From Clostridiales bacterium (lineage in GTDB: Bacteria > Bacillota > Clostridia > Lachnospirales > UBA12420), in the NCBI GenBank assembly GCA_003452395.1, contig DMOI01000015.1, positions 1 to 29,820 on the forward strand: a stretch of DNA of 29,820 nt. Direction: 5' to 3'. Shown one piece after another: positions 22,962 to 29,820 of this stretch. Position 1 is the stretch's first letter. Each line of letters starts with the position of its first letter. The position numbers and the translations under genes are program-made. Under the pieces are notes generated by a model. It did not search any database, was not told the DNA's origin, and worked only from the letters and a program-made list of their open reading frames with translations.

Positions 22962-23396
22962 ATGAATGTAGAAGATTATATGTCGACAAACATAATATTA
23001 GTAAATGCTGATGATAGCTTGGTTAAAGCAGCTAGAATAATGCAAGAAGCTAATATAGGGTGTTTGCCAGTAAAGAAGGGTGACGAAATTGTTGGTATGA
23101 TTACAGATAGAGATATAGTTGTTAGAGCTGTAGCATCTGAAAAGATAATGACAGAAGTAAAGTGTGAAGATGTCATGTCACATTCAGCTATATGTATAGA
23201 TAAGAATGAGGACGTAGATAGCGCACTAGAGTTTATGGCAGAGCATAAGATAAGAAGACTTCCTGTGACTGACGATGGAGATTTGGTAGGAATGATTTCC
23301 ATAGGAGATATAGCAGACAGTGAATTTTCTAATGAGTTTATAGGAGAGACACTTGAAAAAATAAGTGAAAAAACTAATGAGAGTAGAATAGTATAG
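22962..23396 (+). CDS. CBS-domain pair protein
   Basis: 144 aa from ATG 22962, chosen because GAGGGAGAG precedes it and the CBS fold starts right after; the longer frame from 22857 has no ribosome site. Two CBS motifs form one Bateman module: VEDYMSTNIILVNADDSLVK to VGMITDRDIVVRAV, then CEDVMSHSAICIDKNEDVDS to VGMISIGDIAD. Such modules bind adenine nucleotides and usually regulate other proteins. Here there is no attached effector domain, so it is a stand-alone sensor. A short acidic tail follows. It lies 42 nt before the ywmB-like gene and may be cotranscribed. Confidence 0.9.
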   Translation: MNVEDYMSTNIILVNADDSLVKAARIMQEANIGCLPVKKGDEIVGMITDRDIVVRAVASEKIMTEVKCEDVMSHSAICIDKNEDVDSALEFMAEHKIRRLPVTDDGDLVGMISIGDIADSEFSNEFIGETLEKISEKTNESRIV

Positions 23397-23438
23397 GTGG
23401 TAATTAGATAAGATGTATTATTCCAAAAGGGAGGGATT

Positions 23439-24188
23439 GTGATTAAAAACAAGAGAATAAGTATTATAGTTTTTTCAATAATTTTAATAACTATATTAGT
23501 AGCTTTTAATTTTTATGAAATTGAGAAGAGTAATGTTTTACTAACAGTTTTTAATAAGTACTCTTGTGAGACTGTACAGGGAAATATAAGTACAGTATCA
23601 AAACTAAAATCCTCACTCTTAACATATGATGATATGAAAAAGGAAATAGAAAAGGTACTATTAGAACTTGATATAAAAAATAAGGTCCAAGTAGAAAAAA
23701 ATGAAAATGATATGAAACTTTCGTATGTTGTAACTAGAACTGGTGATGATTCGGAAACTATTATAAAAATAGAATCTAAAAAAGATGAAAACAATAAAAT
23801 AGAAGAGACCTATTTGATCATTAATACAATTTTATATAATAAAATTGATGGACTTGGGATTGTACAAACATTACTTGATAAAGTGCATAAAGAGTTAGGG
23901 CTAGATTATAATATGAATATTACAGTTGTTGGCAGATATGAAGGAGATATGGAAAAGAATAAGAAAATTCAATTTGCTGATAAAGTATTTAAAAGTATAA
24001 AAGCTAGAAAAATCGATAGTTTTGAAACAGATAATATTTATAGTTTATATGGATATACAAGCTATATAAAAGACTTTATAATACAAGAGAAAAATAAAGT
24101 AAATGTAAATCTTGCAATGAGATATAATAGTTATGAAGATAAAACATATTTATATATAGCAACTCCCATAATAACGACAGAATATTGA
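23439..24188 (+). CDS. YwmB-family secreted or membrane-anchored protein
   Basis: 249 aa from GTG 23439, behind AAGGGAGGG. An N-terminal hydrophobic segment (ISIIVFSIILITILVAFNF) acts as a signal or anchor. The C-terminal signature VNVNLAMRYNSYEDKTYLYI, ending IATPIITTEY, together with VVGRYEGDM and LYGYTSYI, fits the YwmB family of Firmicutes (TATA-box-binding-like fold), known from Bacillus and clostridia and of unclear envelope function. It is followed by a terminator and sits before the ftsEX group. Confidence 0.82.
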   Translation: MIKNKRISIIVFSIILITILVAFNFYEIEKSNVLLTVFNKYSCETVQGNISTVSKLKSSLLTYDDMKKEIEKVLLELDIKNKVQVEKNENDMKLSYVVTRTGDDSETIIKIESKKDENNKIEETYLIINTILYNKIDGLGIVQTLLDKVHKELGLDYNMNITVVGRYEGDMEKNKKIQFADKVFKSIKARKIDSFETDNIYSLYGYTSYIKDFIIQEKNKVNVNLAMRYNSYEDKTYLYIATPIITTEY

Positions 24189-24211
24189 AATGGTAATATA
24201 TGAATACTAGT

Positions 24212-24241
24212 AAAAAGTGAGGCTAATGCCTTGCTTTTTTT
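24212..24241 (+). terminator. Intrinsic terminator after the ywmB-like gene
   Basis: AAAAAGTGAGGC (24212-24223), a TAAT loop and GCCTTGCTTTTT (24228-24239), with two G-T pairs and a T-run to 24241. Confidence 0.8.
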
Positions 24242-24333
24242 GTTTTTATGTTGTAAAATATATCAATGGACTTTATGTATTTCTTGCTTTTTAAAAAAAG
24301 TTGTTAAAAAGGTCGAATATGTAAAAAACGAAA

Positions 24334-24362
24334 TTGACTTTTTTGAAATTTTCTTGTAAAAT
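24334..24362 (+). promoter_or_regulatory. Sigma-A promoter for the ftsEX operon
   Basis: TTGACT (24334-24339), a 17-nt spacer and TAAAAT (24357-24362) with TG directly before the -10. Confidence 0.6.
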
Positions 24363-24459
24363 AGAGATATGGGTAATATATTGTTTTGTAATGTGGTAAA
24401 ATAGTGGTAAAGCTGTAAATAAGTATTTGCTATGGCTAAGGGTTAAGGGGGTATTTAAT

Positions 24460-25140
24460 TTGATAATACTAGATAATGTAACTAAAATATATGAAAACAG
24501 TGCTGTAGGAATAAAAAATGTAAACTTGAAGATAAAAGAAGGTGAGTTTGTATTCATAGTAGGGAATACAGGTTCAGGTAAATCTACAATGCTCAGATTG
24601 CTTTTGAAAGAAATAGAACCTACAAATGGAACAATTGTTATAGGAGACAAAAATATTACCAGAATGTCGAAGGAAAAAATTCCTTATTTTAGAAGACAGC
24701 TAGGTGTTGTGTTTCAAGATTTTAAGTTATTTGAAAATAAAACTGTTTTTGAGAATGTTGCTTTTGCTATGAAGGTGATAGAGGAACCATCCAAAAACAT
24801 AAGAAGGACAGTGCCTAATGTTTTATCTACAATGGGACTCGAGAGTAAAGCAAGATGTTATCCTAAACAGTTGTCTGGTGGAGAAAAACAAAGGACCGCA
24901 ATAGGAAGAGCAATTTTAAATCATCCAAGTATATTACTTGCGGACGAGCCAACAGGAAATCTAGACCCAAAAACATCTTGGGATATAATGAAGGTATTAG
25001 AAGAGATAAATAGTAATGGGACAACTATTATAGTGGTCACACACAATCAGGAAATAGTTAATAGTATGCAAAAAAGAGTAATACAACTTCAAGATGGAAG
25101 AGTAATAAGAGATGTAGTTAAAGGTGGGTATAAAGAATGA
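24460..25140 (+). CDS. ftsE: Cell-division ATP-binding protein FtsE
   Basis: 226 aa from TTG 24460. I chose this start because AAGGGGG lies 8 nt upstream and MIILDNVTKIYENSA aligns with FtsE N-termini; the frame upstream of it has no ribosome site. FtsE is the ABC ATPase that with FtsX converts ATP hydrolysis into activation of periplasmic or extracellular peptidoglycan hydrolases at the septum. Walker A is GNTGSGKST (35-43), the Q-loop is VVFQDFKLF, the signature is LSGGEKQR (138-145), Walker B is ILLADEPTG (158-166), and the H-loop is VVTHN. The stop overlaps the ftsX start (ATGA), implying translational coupling. Confidence 0.96.
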   Translation: MIILDNVTKIYENSAVGIKNVNLKIKEGEFVFIVGNTGSGKSTMLRLLLKEIEPTNGTIVIGDKNITRMSKEKIPYFRRQLGVVFQDFKLFENKTVFENVAFAMKVIEEPSKNIRRTVPNVLSTMGLESKARCYPKQLSGGEKQRTAIGRAILNHPSILLADEPTGNLDPKTSWDIMKVLEEINSNGTTIIVVTHNQEIVNSMQKRVIQLQDGRVIRDVVKGGYKE

Positions 25141-26033
25141 AAATAGCATCGTTTAGTCATTTTATTCATGAAGGTTTTGAAAGTATATTTAAAAACAAAT
25201 CAATGGCTTTTGCATCCATTGCAACTACTACTGTGTGTATATTTATGTTAGGAATGGCTTTTCTTATAATGGAGAATATAGAATATAATGTTAGAAATAT
25301 AGAAACAGGTATTAATATAACGGCGTTTATAGATGAGAACCTGACAGAAGAGGAGATAGATACATTAAAAGGAACAATCCTAAAAAGTTCGCAAATAGAG
25401 TCTATAGATTATGTATCAAAAGAGGAAGCAATTAAAAGATTTATGGGCGAAGGGAATCTGACAAGTGACCCAGAGCTGTTTAATGATATAACGCTTCCAG
25501 CGTCTTTCGAAATAAAACTTAGAAATAATAAGGATGAGCAAGATGTAATAGGAATATTACAAAAAATAGAACAAATAGATACGATAAATACGCCTAGAGA
25601 AGCCATGCAGTTACTTATAAGCTTAAAAAACTTTATACAGGCAACCAGTGCAGTAATAATAAGTATTCTTGTAATAATTGGCATAATACTGATAGGTAAT
25701 ACTATACAACTAACTGTGCATATAAGGAAGAACGAGATAAAAATTATGAAATATATAGGTGCAACAGATTGGTTTGTAAGATGGCCATTTGTTATCGAAG
25801 GATTATTTATTGGATTCTTAGGAACAGTAATACCATTAATAATGCTATTTTTCACATATAATTTTTTTATAAATATATTTAAACGGGCACTTTCAATGGA
25901 TGAAGAAAGTCTGATAGATTTTATACCTGTGCTTGAGATTTATCAAAACTTAGTACCGGTAGCGTTAATACTAGGGCTTGGAATGGGTATAGTAGGAAGT
26001 TTGATAATAATTAGAAAACATTTAAGAGCATAA
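25137..26033 (+). CDS. ftsX: Cell-division permease-like protein FtsX
   Basis: 298 aa. The topology is typical: TM1 at about 20-45, an extracellular domain at about 50-165 (containing IDYVSKEEAIKRFMGE), then TM2 at about 172-195, TM3 at about 225-250 and TM4 at about 270-293. The cytoplasmic coupling segment RKNEIKIMKYIGATDWFVRW and the following PFVIEGLFIGFLG are family hallmarks. It does not transport a substrate; it transmits FtsE state to an extracellular coiled-coil hydrolase activator. The next gene encodes just such a coiled-coil M23 protein, so the three probably form one unit. Confidence 0.95.
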   Translation: MKIASFSHFIHEGFESIFKNKSMAFASIATTTVCIFMLGMAFLIMENIEYNVRNIETGINITAFIDENLTEEEIDTLKGTILKSSQIESIDYVSKEEAIKRFMGEGNLTSDPELFNDITLPASFEIKLRNNKDEQDVIGILQKIEQIDTINTPREAMQLLISLKNFIQATSAVIISILVIIGIILIGNTIQLTVHIRKNEIKIMKYIGATDWFVRWPFVIEGLFIGFLGTVIPLIMLFFTYNFFINIFKRALSMDEESLIDFIPVLEIYQNLVPVALILGLGMGIVGSLIIIRKHLRA

Positions 26034-26061
26034 AAACAAAAAAATAATAGGAGATGATTGA

Positions 26062-27192
26062 ATGGGAAAAATAACTAGATTTGCGAGAATATTAAGTTTT
26101 TCATTTGTTATTATATTTACATTAAATACTGTTGCTTTTGCGTCAAATTATAAGACACAAAAGAATAGTGTAGATGCAAATATTAAGAATACTAAAACAA
26201 AGTTAACACAAACGAAGAGTAAAAAAAATAATGTCATAGATCAAATAGAAAATCTAGAGCAAGATATGGAAACAGTAAATCATCAATTAGATAATTTGGA
26301 TAATTCGCTTAAAGCTGAACAAGAAAAGTTGAGACGTGCTGAAATAAGATTAAGTGAAGCAACAGATGCAAAGGAACTACAAAAAGAAAAGCTAAAGAAA
26401 CGTATAAAGTATATGTACAAAACACCTAAAACTACATATATCGAATTATTGCTTAAATCGAAGAATTTTAATCAATTATATAATAGATCACATTATATAA
26501 ACCAGATTGTAAGTCATGATAAGGAAATAGTTAATAAGTTAGTACAAAATGTGGCTGAAATAGATGAGTCTAGAAGGGAAATTGAAAAGTCGAAACTTGC
26601 AGTTCAATTATTGAAAACCGATCAACTAAACAAAAAACATGCAATAGAGCAAACAAAAGAGAAAAAGGCAACTATCCTTGTAACTCTTACTGAAGAAGAA
26701 AAAAAATATATGCAAGAATTAAATGAGCTAGAAGCAGAATCTAAGAAAATAGAAAAAGCACTTAAAGAACAATTAAAAGGAAGTACTAAAAAATATGTTG
26801 GAGGCAAATTTACATGGCCAGTTCCGAATAATTATCGAATTAGTTCACCATTTGGATATAGAATACATCCAATATCAAAAGTGAAAAAAATGCATACGGG
26901 TATAGATATACCAGCTGCAACAGGTACCAAAATTGCTTCATCAGCAGATGGAACGGTTCTTTCAGCATCATACATAACAGGGTACGGATATACTGTTATA
27001 ATAAATCATGGTAGTGGTATAACAACTCTGTACGGTCATAATTCAGAGCTTACTGTTAACAAAGGTGATGAAGTAAAAAAAGGAGACCAAATAGCAAAAG
27101 CAGGGAGTACGGGATACTCGACAGGTCCGCACAGTCACTATGAAGTTAGGATAAATGGTACGCCAGTGGATCCAATGGGATATTTTAAATAA
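26062..27192 (+). CDS. Coiled-coil M23 peptidase (EnvC/PcsB-like murein hydrolase)
   Basis: 376 aa with a signal peptide (cleavage near AFA-SNY). A long Lys/Glu/Gln coiled coil runs from about 30 to 245 (QIENLEQDMETVNHQLDNLD and beyond), the region that docks on FtsX in related systems. A LytM/M23 domain occupies about 252-376. Zinc ligands are H278, D282 (HTGID) and H359, with H326 (YGHNSE) and H357 (GPHSHYE) as catalytic histidines. All are present, so unlike E. coli EnvC this protein should itself be an active endopeptidase. The ribosome site is AGGAGATG. The gene lies 28 nt after ftsX. Confidence 0.93.
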   Translation: MGKITRFARILSFSFVIIFTLNTVAFASNYKTQKNSVDANIKNTKTKLTQTKSKKNNVIDQIENLEQDMETVNHQLDNLDNSLKAEQEKLRRAEIRLSEATDAKELQKEKLKKRIKYMYKTPKTTYIELLLKSKNFNQLYNRSHYINQIVSHDKEIVNKLVQNVAEIDESRREIEKSKLAVQLLKTDQLNKKHAIEQTKEKKATILVTLTEEEKKYMQELNELEAESKKIEKALKEQLKGSTKKYVGGKFTWPVPNNYRISSPFGYRIHPISKVKKMHTGIDIPAATGTKIASSADGTVLSASYITGYGYTVIINHGSGITTLYGHNSELTVNKGDEVKKGDQIAKAGSTGYSTGPHSHYEVRINGTPVDPMGYFK

Positions 27193-27230
27193 TATTTAAT
27201 ACGCATATAATTTAAAAACGCCAAATAAAC

Positions 27231-27266
27231 TATATATAATTATATATAAATAATTGTGCACGTGCA
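27231..27266. promoter_or_regulatory. Two adjacent palindromes upstream of ctpA
   Basis: An 18-bp perfect AT palindrome, TATATATAATTATATATA (27231-27248), is followed by a 10-bp perfect palindrome, TGCACGTGCA (27257-27266), 20 nt before the start at 27286. Either could be an operator or a leader hairpin. A TATAAT at 27206-27211 is a possible -10 with no good -35. Confidence 0.4.
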
Positions 27267-27285
27267 TATATAAATGGAGGTTGTG

Positions 27286-28536
27286 ATGATAGAAAATTCT
27301 AACGAGGAAGTAAATCAAAGTAAAGAAATTGAACAAAAGATGATTGATGCTAAAAAACACAAAAGAGAAATATATTATAATTATACTATAGGTTTTTTGT
27401 CAGCCATACTCATAATGTTCACATTTAACAATATTAATAAAATAATAGTTAGTCATGATGTAGGAGTAATAAAATCTGATAAAGTACAGCAAAAATTAGA
27501 TGTTATTAACGATTACTTAAAAGAATTCTATGTTGATAGTGTGAATGATGAAAAGATAGAAGAAGGTATATATAAAGGTATGTTATATGGAGTTGGAGAT
27601 CCTTATACTAGCTATTTTACAAAAAGTGAAATTGATAAGTTTACTGAGCAAATGTCAGGACATTATGCAGGTATAGGAGTTGTGGTAGAAACAGATCCAG
27701 ATAGTAGACTGCTTACAATTACAACTGTGTTTGAAGGAGCACCTGGAGCAAAGGCAGGACTCTTAATCGGTGATAAAATAATAAAGGTAAACGAAGAAGA
27801 TATTACCTTAATGCCGTTAGAATCAATAATTCAGAAAATAAAAGGAGAAGCGGGAACAAAGCTCACACTAAGTATACTTAGAGAAACTGAAAGTCTTGAT
27901 ATTGAGCTTGTTCGAGAGATAGTTGAAATACCTACTGTGAAGCATAGGGTTCTTAAAGGTAATATAGGATATATTCAATTAGTATCTTTTGATCAGATTA
28001 CAATATCGCAGTTTGATGAGGCATTGAAAAGTCTAAAGAAAAAGAAGATAAAATCGTTAATTATAGATGTGAGGAATAATCCAGGTGGAGCACTTGAAAC
28101 AGTTATTAGTATAGCTGATACAATCTTGCCAAAAGGTTTAATAATGTATACAGAAGAAAGAAATGGAAATGGAAGCAAATTTGAATCGGACGAAAGAAAT
28201 TTAGGTATGCCACTAGCAGTCCTTGTAAATGAAAACAGTGCGAGTGCATCCGAAGTACTAGCAGGAGCAATAAAAGCTCACAAAGTGGGTATTTTAGTAG
28301 GAACGAAAACCTTTGGTAAGGGAGTTGTTCAAAAAATATTCCCTCTTACAGATGGAAGTGCCCTAAAAATAACAATATCAAAATATTTTACACCAGATGA
28401 TGTTTGTATACAAGGAATAGGAATAGAACCAAACTATACTGTGGAGCTACCAAAAGAGCTAAAAAATAAAATATCACTAACTGATGACGAAGACGTTCAA
28501 TTACAAAAAGCGCTGGAGTTGTTGAAGACTAAGTAG
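27286..28536 (+). CDS. C-terminal processing peptidase, S41 family (CtpA-like)
   Basis: 416 aa from ATG 27286, chosen because GGAGG (27276-27280) precedes it; an ATG at 27274 would place that site inside the gene. An N-terminal membrane anchor lies at about 35-55 (TIGFLSAILIMFTFN), then a PDZ domain at about 120-210 (AGIGVVVETDPDS, GAKAGLLIGDKIIKVN), then the catalytic core. Ser320 (NSASASE), Lys345 (FGKGVVQ) and Gln349 have the same spacing as the Ser-Lys-Gln triad of CtpB. Such extracellular proteases trim envelope proteins or signalling factors. In Firmicutes a copy often follows ftsEX and an M23 gene, as here, linking it to division or wall turnover. Confidence 0.94.
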   Translation: MIENSNEEVNQSKEIEQKMIDAKKHKREIYYNYTIGFLSAILIMFTFNNINKIIVSHDVGVIKSDKVQQKLDVINDYLKEFYVDSVNDEKIEEGIYKGMLYGVGDPYTSYFTKSEIDKFTEQMSGHYAGIGVVVETDPDSRLLTITTVFEGAPGAKAGLLIGDKIIKVNEEDITLMPLESIIQKIKGEAGTKLTLSILRETESLDIELVREIVEIPTVKHRVLKGNIGYIQLVSFDQITISQFDEALKSLKKKKIKSLIIDVRNNPGGALETVISIADTILPKGLIMYTEERNGNGSKFESDERNLGMPLAVLVNENSASASEVLAGAIKAHKVGILVGTKTFGKGVVQKIFPLTDGSALKITISKYFTPDDVCIQGIGIEPNYTVELPKELKNKISLTDDEDVQLQKALELLKTK

Positions 28537-28541
28537 TAAAG

Positions 28542-28735
28542 TCCTCCCCCTGCGAAGGGGGATGGCTGAAAACTGTACTTGTGTATTATACAAGTACAAG
28601 TAAGAAGCTAAGCATGGGTCGTTCTGGTTCTTACCGACGAAGGAGATTAGAACTATTCGACATCGTAGCTAGAGGGGGTCATGTAGTTGGTATAACTAAT
28701 GTGACCCCACCTAGCCTCCCCTTCGCAGGGGAGGA
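28542..28735. repeat. Palindromic element, copy B, with 105-bp insertion
   Basis: The arms match copy A: TCCTCCCCCTGCGAAGGGGG starts at 28542, GCTAGAGGGGGTCA is at 28668-28681, and TGACCCC to GGGGAGGAA is at 28702-28735. The left arm is split by 105 bp (28563-28667) absent from copy A. The insertion has its own 9-bp hairpin, TGTACTTGT (28574-28582) and ACAAGTACA (28590-28598). The element lies right after the ctpA stop and is open in one frame into the next gene. Confidence 0.78.
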
Positions 28736-28760
28736 ACCTTTAATCCCAAGGGTGTATGAA

Positions 28761-29483
28761 ATGCAAGAACATATAAACAACATGTTACCCCAATTTAATA
28801 AACCGTTATTCTTAATAGCATATATAACACTAGTAGTTTTCTTGTACAAGTCTGTGTACATAAAAACTACTAGTGTTTTTAATTATATAAAAGATATAAT
28901 AGTTTGCATGATAGTAGGAGTAGTCATAAGTAGTCTCGGGGTATTACTTAATCTATACATAATACCATCAAGGAAACTACTATTTTTAATTCCTATTATA
29001 CTATTTTTATCATGCATAAATAAGAGATATGCTTGCTTGGCCTATTCAGGGGCGGTATTATGTGTACTTAGTGTATGTTTTAAAGGCATGGAAATAGATA
29101 TCAAAGGAGTAATAGGTGCGGTTGGAGTTTTTCACTTAGTTGAGGCAATCATGATATCGTTGAAAACTGACTTAAAACATTGCAGTAAAGAAATCTGCTG
29201 CAAAGATGGGAAACTGGTAACGGTAAATATTATAGAGAAATATTGGTTTGTGCCTTTCTCACTTAACTATTTCGGAACAATCATCCTACCAACACAGTTT
29301 GCACTAGAGTTTCGGAATAGGAGGATGATTAAAATTTGCAGCCTAGAGCTTCTAATATATGCCCTCACTTTGCTGTTTATATATGAGGCGGCTTTGACGC
29401 TAGATTATATGAAATATGTAGGTTTACTGGTTATGCCGGTGATGCATGAGATGTTTGTGGTGAAGAATAGACTTTGGTGTTGA
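28761..29483 (+). CDS. Polytopic membrane protein, MinJ-like membrane module without PDZ
   Basis: 240 aa from ATG 28761, behind AAGGG. The frame is open 60 codons further upstream, but that part is entirely the palindromic element, so I exclude it. Six to eight hydrophobic helices are visible (PLFLIAYITLVVFLY, DIIVCMIVGVVISSLGVLL, LLFLIPIILFLSCI). The end MPVMHEMFVVKNRL resembles the HE-motif segment that in clostridial MinJ/PDZ membrane proteins is followed by a PDZ domain. Here the protein stops directly after it. Position behind ctpA supports the relation. It may be a truncated or divergent division-site topology protein; the assignment is tentative. Confidence 0.6.
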   Translation: MQEHINNMLPQFNKPLFLIAYITLVVFLYKSVYIKTTSVFNYIKDIIVCMIVGVVISSLGVLLNLYIIPSRKLLFLIPIILFLSCINKRYACLAYSGAVLCVLSVCFKGMEIDIKGVIGAVGVFHLVEAIMISLKTDLKHCSKEICCKDGKLVTVNIIEKYWFVPFSLNYFGTIILPTQFALEFRNRRMIKICSLELLIYALTLLFIYEAALTLDYMKYVGLLVMPVMHEMFVVKNRLWC

Positions 29484-29567
29484 CTGGATATAGGTTTGTG
29501 TATTAGTCATAATCTTTACTATAGAATTTTTCAGAAAGGATTTATACAAAGGACTCTAAAGAAAATA

Positions 29568-29596
29568 TTGACTAGGTATTTAAAAAATGATAATAT
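29568..29596 (+). promoter_or_regulatory. Promoter for the prepilin-like gene
   Basis: TTGACT (29568-29573), a 17-nt spacer and TAATAT (29591-29596). It gives a leader of about 140 nt. Confidence 0.55.
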
Positions 29597-29653
29597 GAGA
29601 TAGAATAAGACAAGAAAATGGTAACAGATAAAAAATATGATGAAAGTCTAAAA

Positions 29654-29728
29654 TATGATAAATCCTATGTAGGGTTCAGATACATCTGAACCGAGAGGGT
29701 GAAGTAAACCAGAATAACGAATATCATA
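29654..29728 (+). promoter_or_regulatory. Structured leader RNA, riboswitch-like
   Basis: A closing stem TATGATA (29654-29660)/TATCATA (29722-29728) encloses a perfect 8-bp hairpin, GGTTCAGA-TACA-TCTGAACC (29673-29692), and a short GGT-GAAGTAA-ACC stem (29698-29710), with GAGAG and AGAATAACGA as junction strands. The compact 75-nt multibranch fold just before a ribosome site looks like a small riboswitch or a protein-binding leader. It does not match the cyclic di-GMP I or II consensus as I know it. Confidence 0.45.
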
Positions 29729-29741
29729 ATGGGGGTAATAA

Positions 29742-29776
29742 AGATGAAAATTGAAAGTGGGAAGTTGAAAGTTGAA
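29742..29776 (+). repeat. Degenerate heptanucleotide repeats in the prepilin leader
   Basis: Five units in register: AGATGAA, AATTGAA, AGTGGGA, AGTTGAA, AGTTGAA. The start codon of the prepilin-like gene lies in the first unit. Confidence 0.6.
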
Positions 29777-29820
29777 AGAAACAAAAAAGGATTTACATTA
29801 TTAGAATGTGCGTACTGATA
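29744..29820 (+). pseudogene. Type IV prepilin-like gene start, probably frameshifted, cut by window edge
   Basis: From ATG 29744, behind GGGGGTAATAAAG, the product begins with a basic leader and the classic prepilin peptidase site KKGFTLLE (G16/F17, Glu at +5), then reads Cys-Ala-Tyr and stops at 29816. Dropping one TG from TGTG (29807-29810) gives FTLLE-CVLI, the hydrophobic start expected of a pilin helix. A 2-bp frameshift is therefore likely, either real or from sequencing. If intact, the protein would be a pilin or pseudopilin for type IV pili, secretion or competence. The remainder is outside the window. Confidence 0.55.

Noticed and set aside
28581..28760. N-terminal 60 residues of the membrane-protein ORF as true coding sequence
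   Set aside because: This stretch is the palindromic repeat element; the composition and the RRRR run are by-products. ATG 28761 with AAGGG is a better start.

Overview
The window is about 30 kb of a low-GC chromosome from an anaerobic Firmicute, almost certainly class Clostridia. The evidence is AT-rich codon use, strong AGGAGG ribosome sites, TTGACA-N17-TATAAT promoters, S-layer-homology and dockerin domains, a YwmB protein and the tpiA/gpmI/eno/secG gene order. The genus cannot be fixed from the sequence alone. Nearly all genes lie on the + strand; the exception is a transposase fragment at the left edge. No rRNA, tRNA or CRISPR array was seen.

Layout. 1-230: start of an IS1634-like insertion sequence running leftward. 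321-656: orphan small gene with a perfect promoter. 900-2975: transmembrane chemoreceptor. 3147-3410: rpsO with its own promoter, structured leader and terminator. 3557-7974: two related secreted glycine-rich proteins sitting between rpsO and its usual partner pnp. 8119-12340: pnp, ybaB, a palindromic repeat, galU and recR. 12356-18750: glycolytic block tpiA, gpmI, eno with secG, interrupted by a VapBC-type toxin-antitoxin pair, an unknown gene and a membrane PH-like protein. 18933-22280: large SLH/Ig-like/dockerin surface protein. 22616-24188: small unknown gene, CBS-pair protein, YwmB. 24460-29483: division and envelope set ftsE, ftsX, an EnvC/PcsB-like M23 hydrolase, a CtpA-type S41 protease and a membrane protein resembling the MinJ membrane module. 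29568-29820: promoter, structured leader and the start of a type IV prepilin-like gene that appears frameshifted.

How it fits together. The housekeeping genes cover RNA decay and translation (rpsO, pnp), recombination repair (ybaB, recR), sugar-nucleotide supply (galU), lower glycolysis (tpiA, gpmI, eno), secretion (secG) and cell-wall cleavage at division (ftsEX, M23 hydrolase, protease). Accessory material repeatedly sits between genes that are commonly neighbours: surface proteins between rpsO and pnp, a palindromic element plus galU between ybaB and recR, a toxin-antitoxin pair after tpiA, and a second palindromic element after ctpA.

The most unusual signals are: the toxin-antitoxin pair bracketed by a duplicated tpiA 3' end whose only differences within the codons are synonymous; the twin surface proteins with a nearly identical 80-residue C-terminus, the first lacking a normal start codon; palindromic elements with internal hairpins, one carrying a 105-bp insertion and read into an ORF; degenerate heptanucleotide repeats at gene ends and in the prepilin leader; an SLH-plus-dockerin protein; and a SecG with a long Thr-rich tail.
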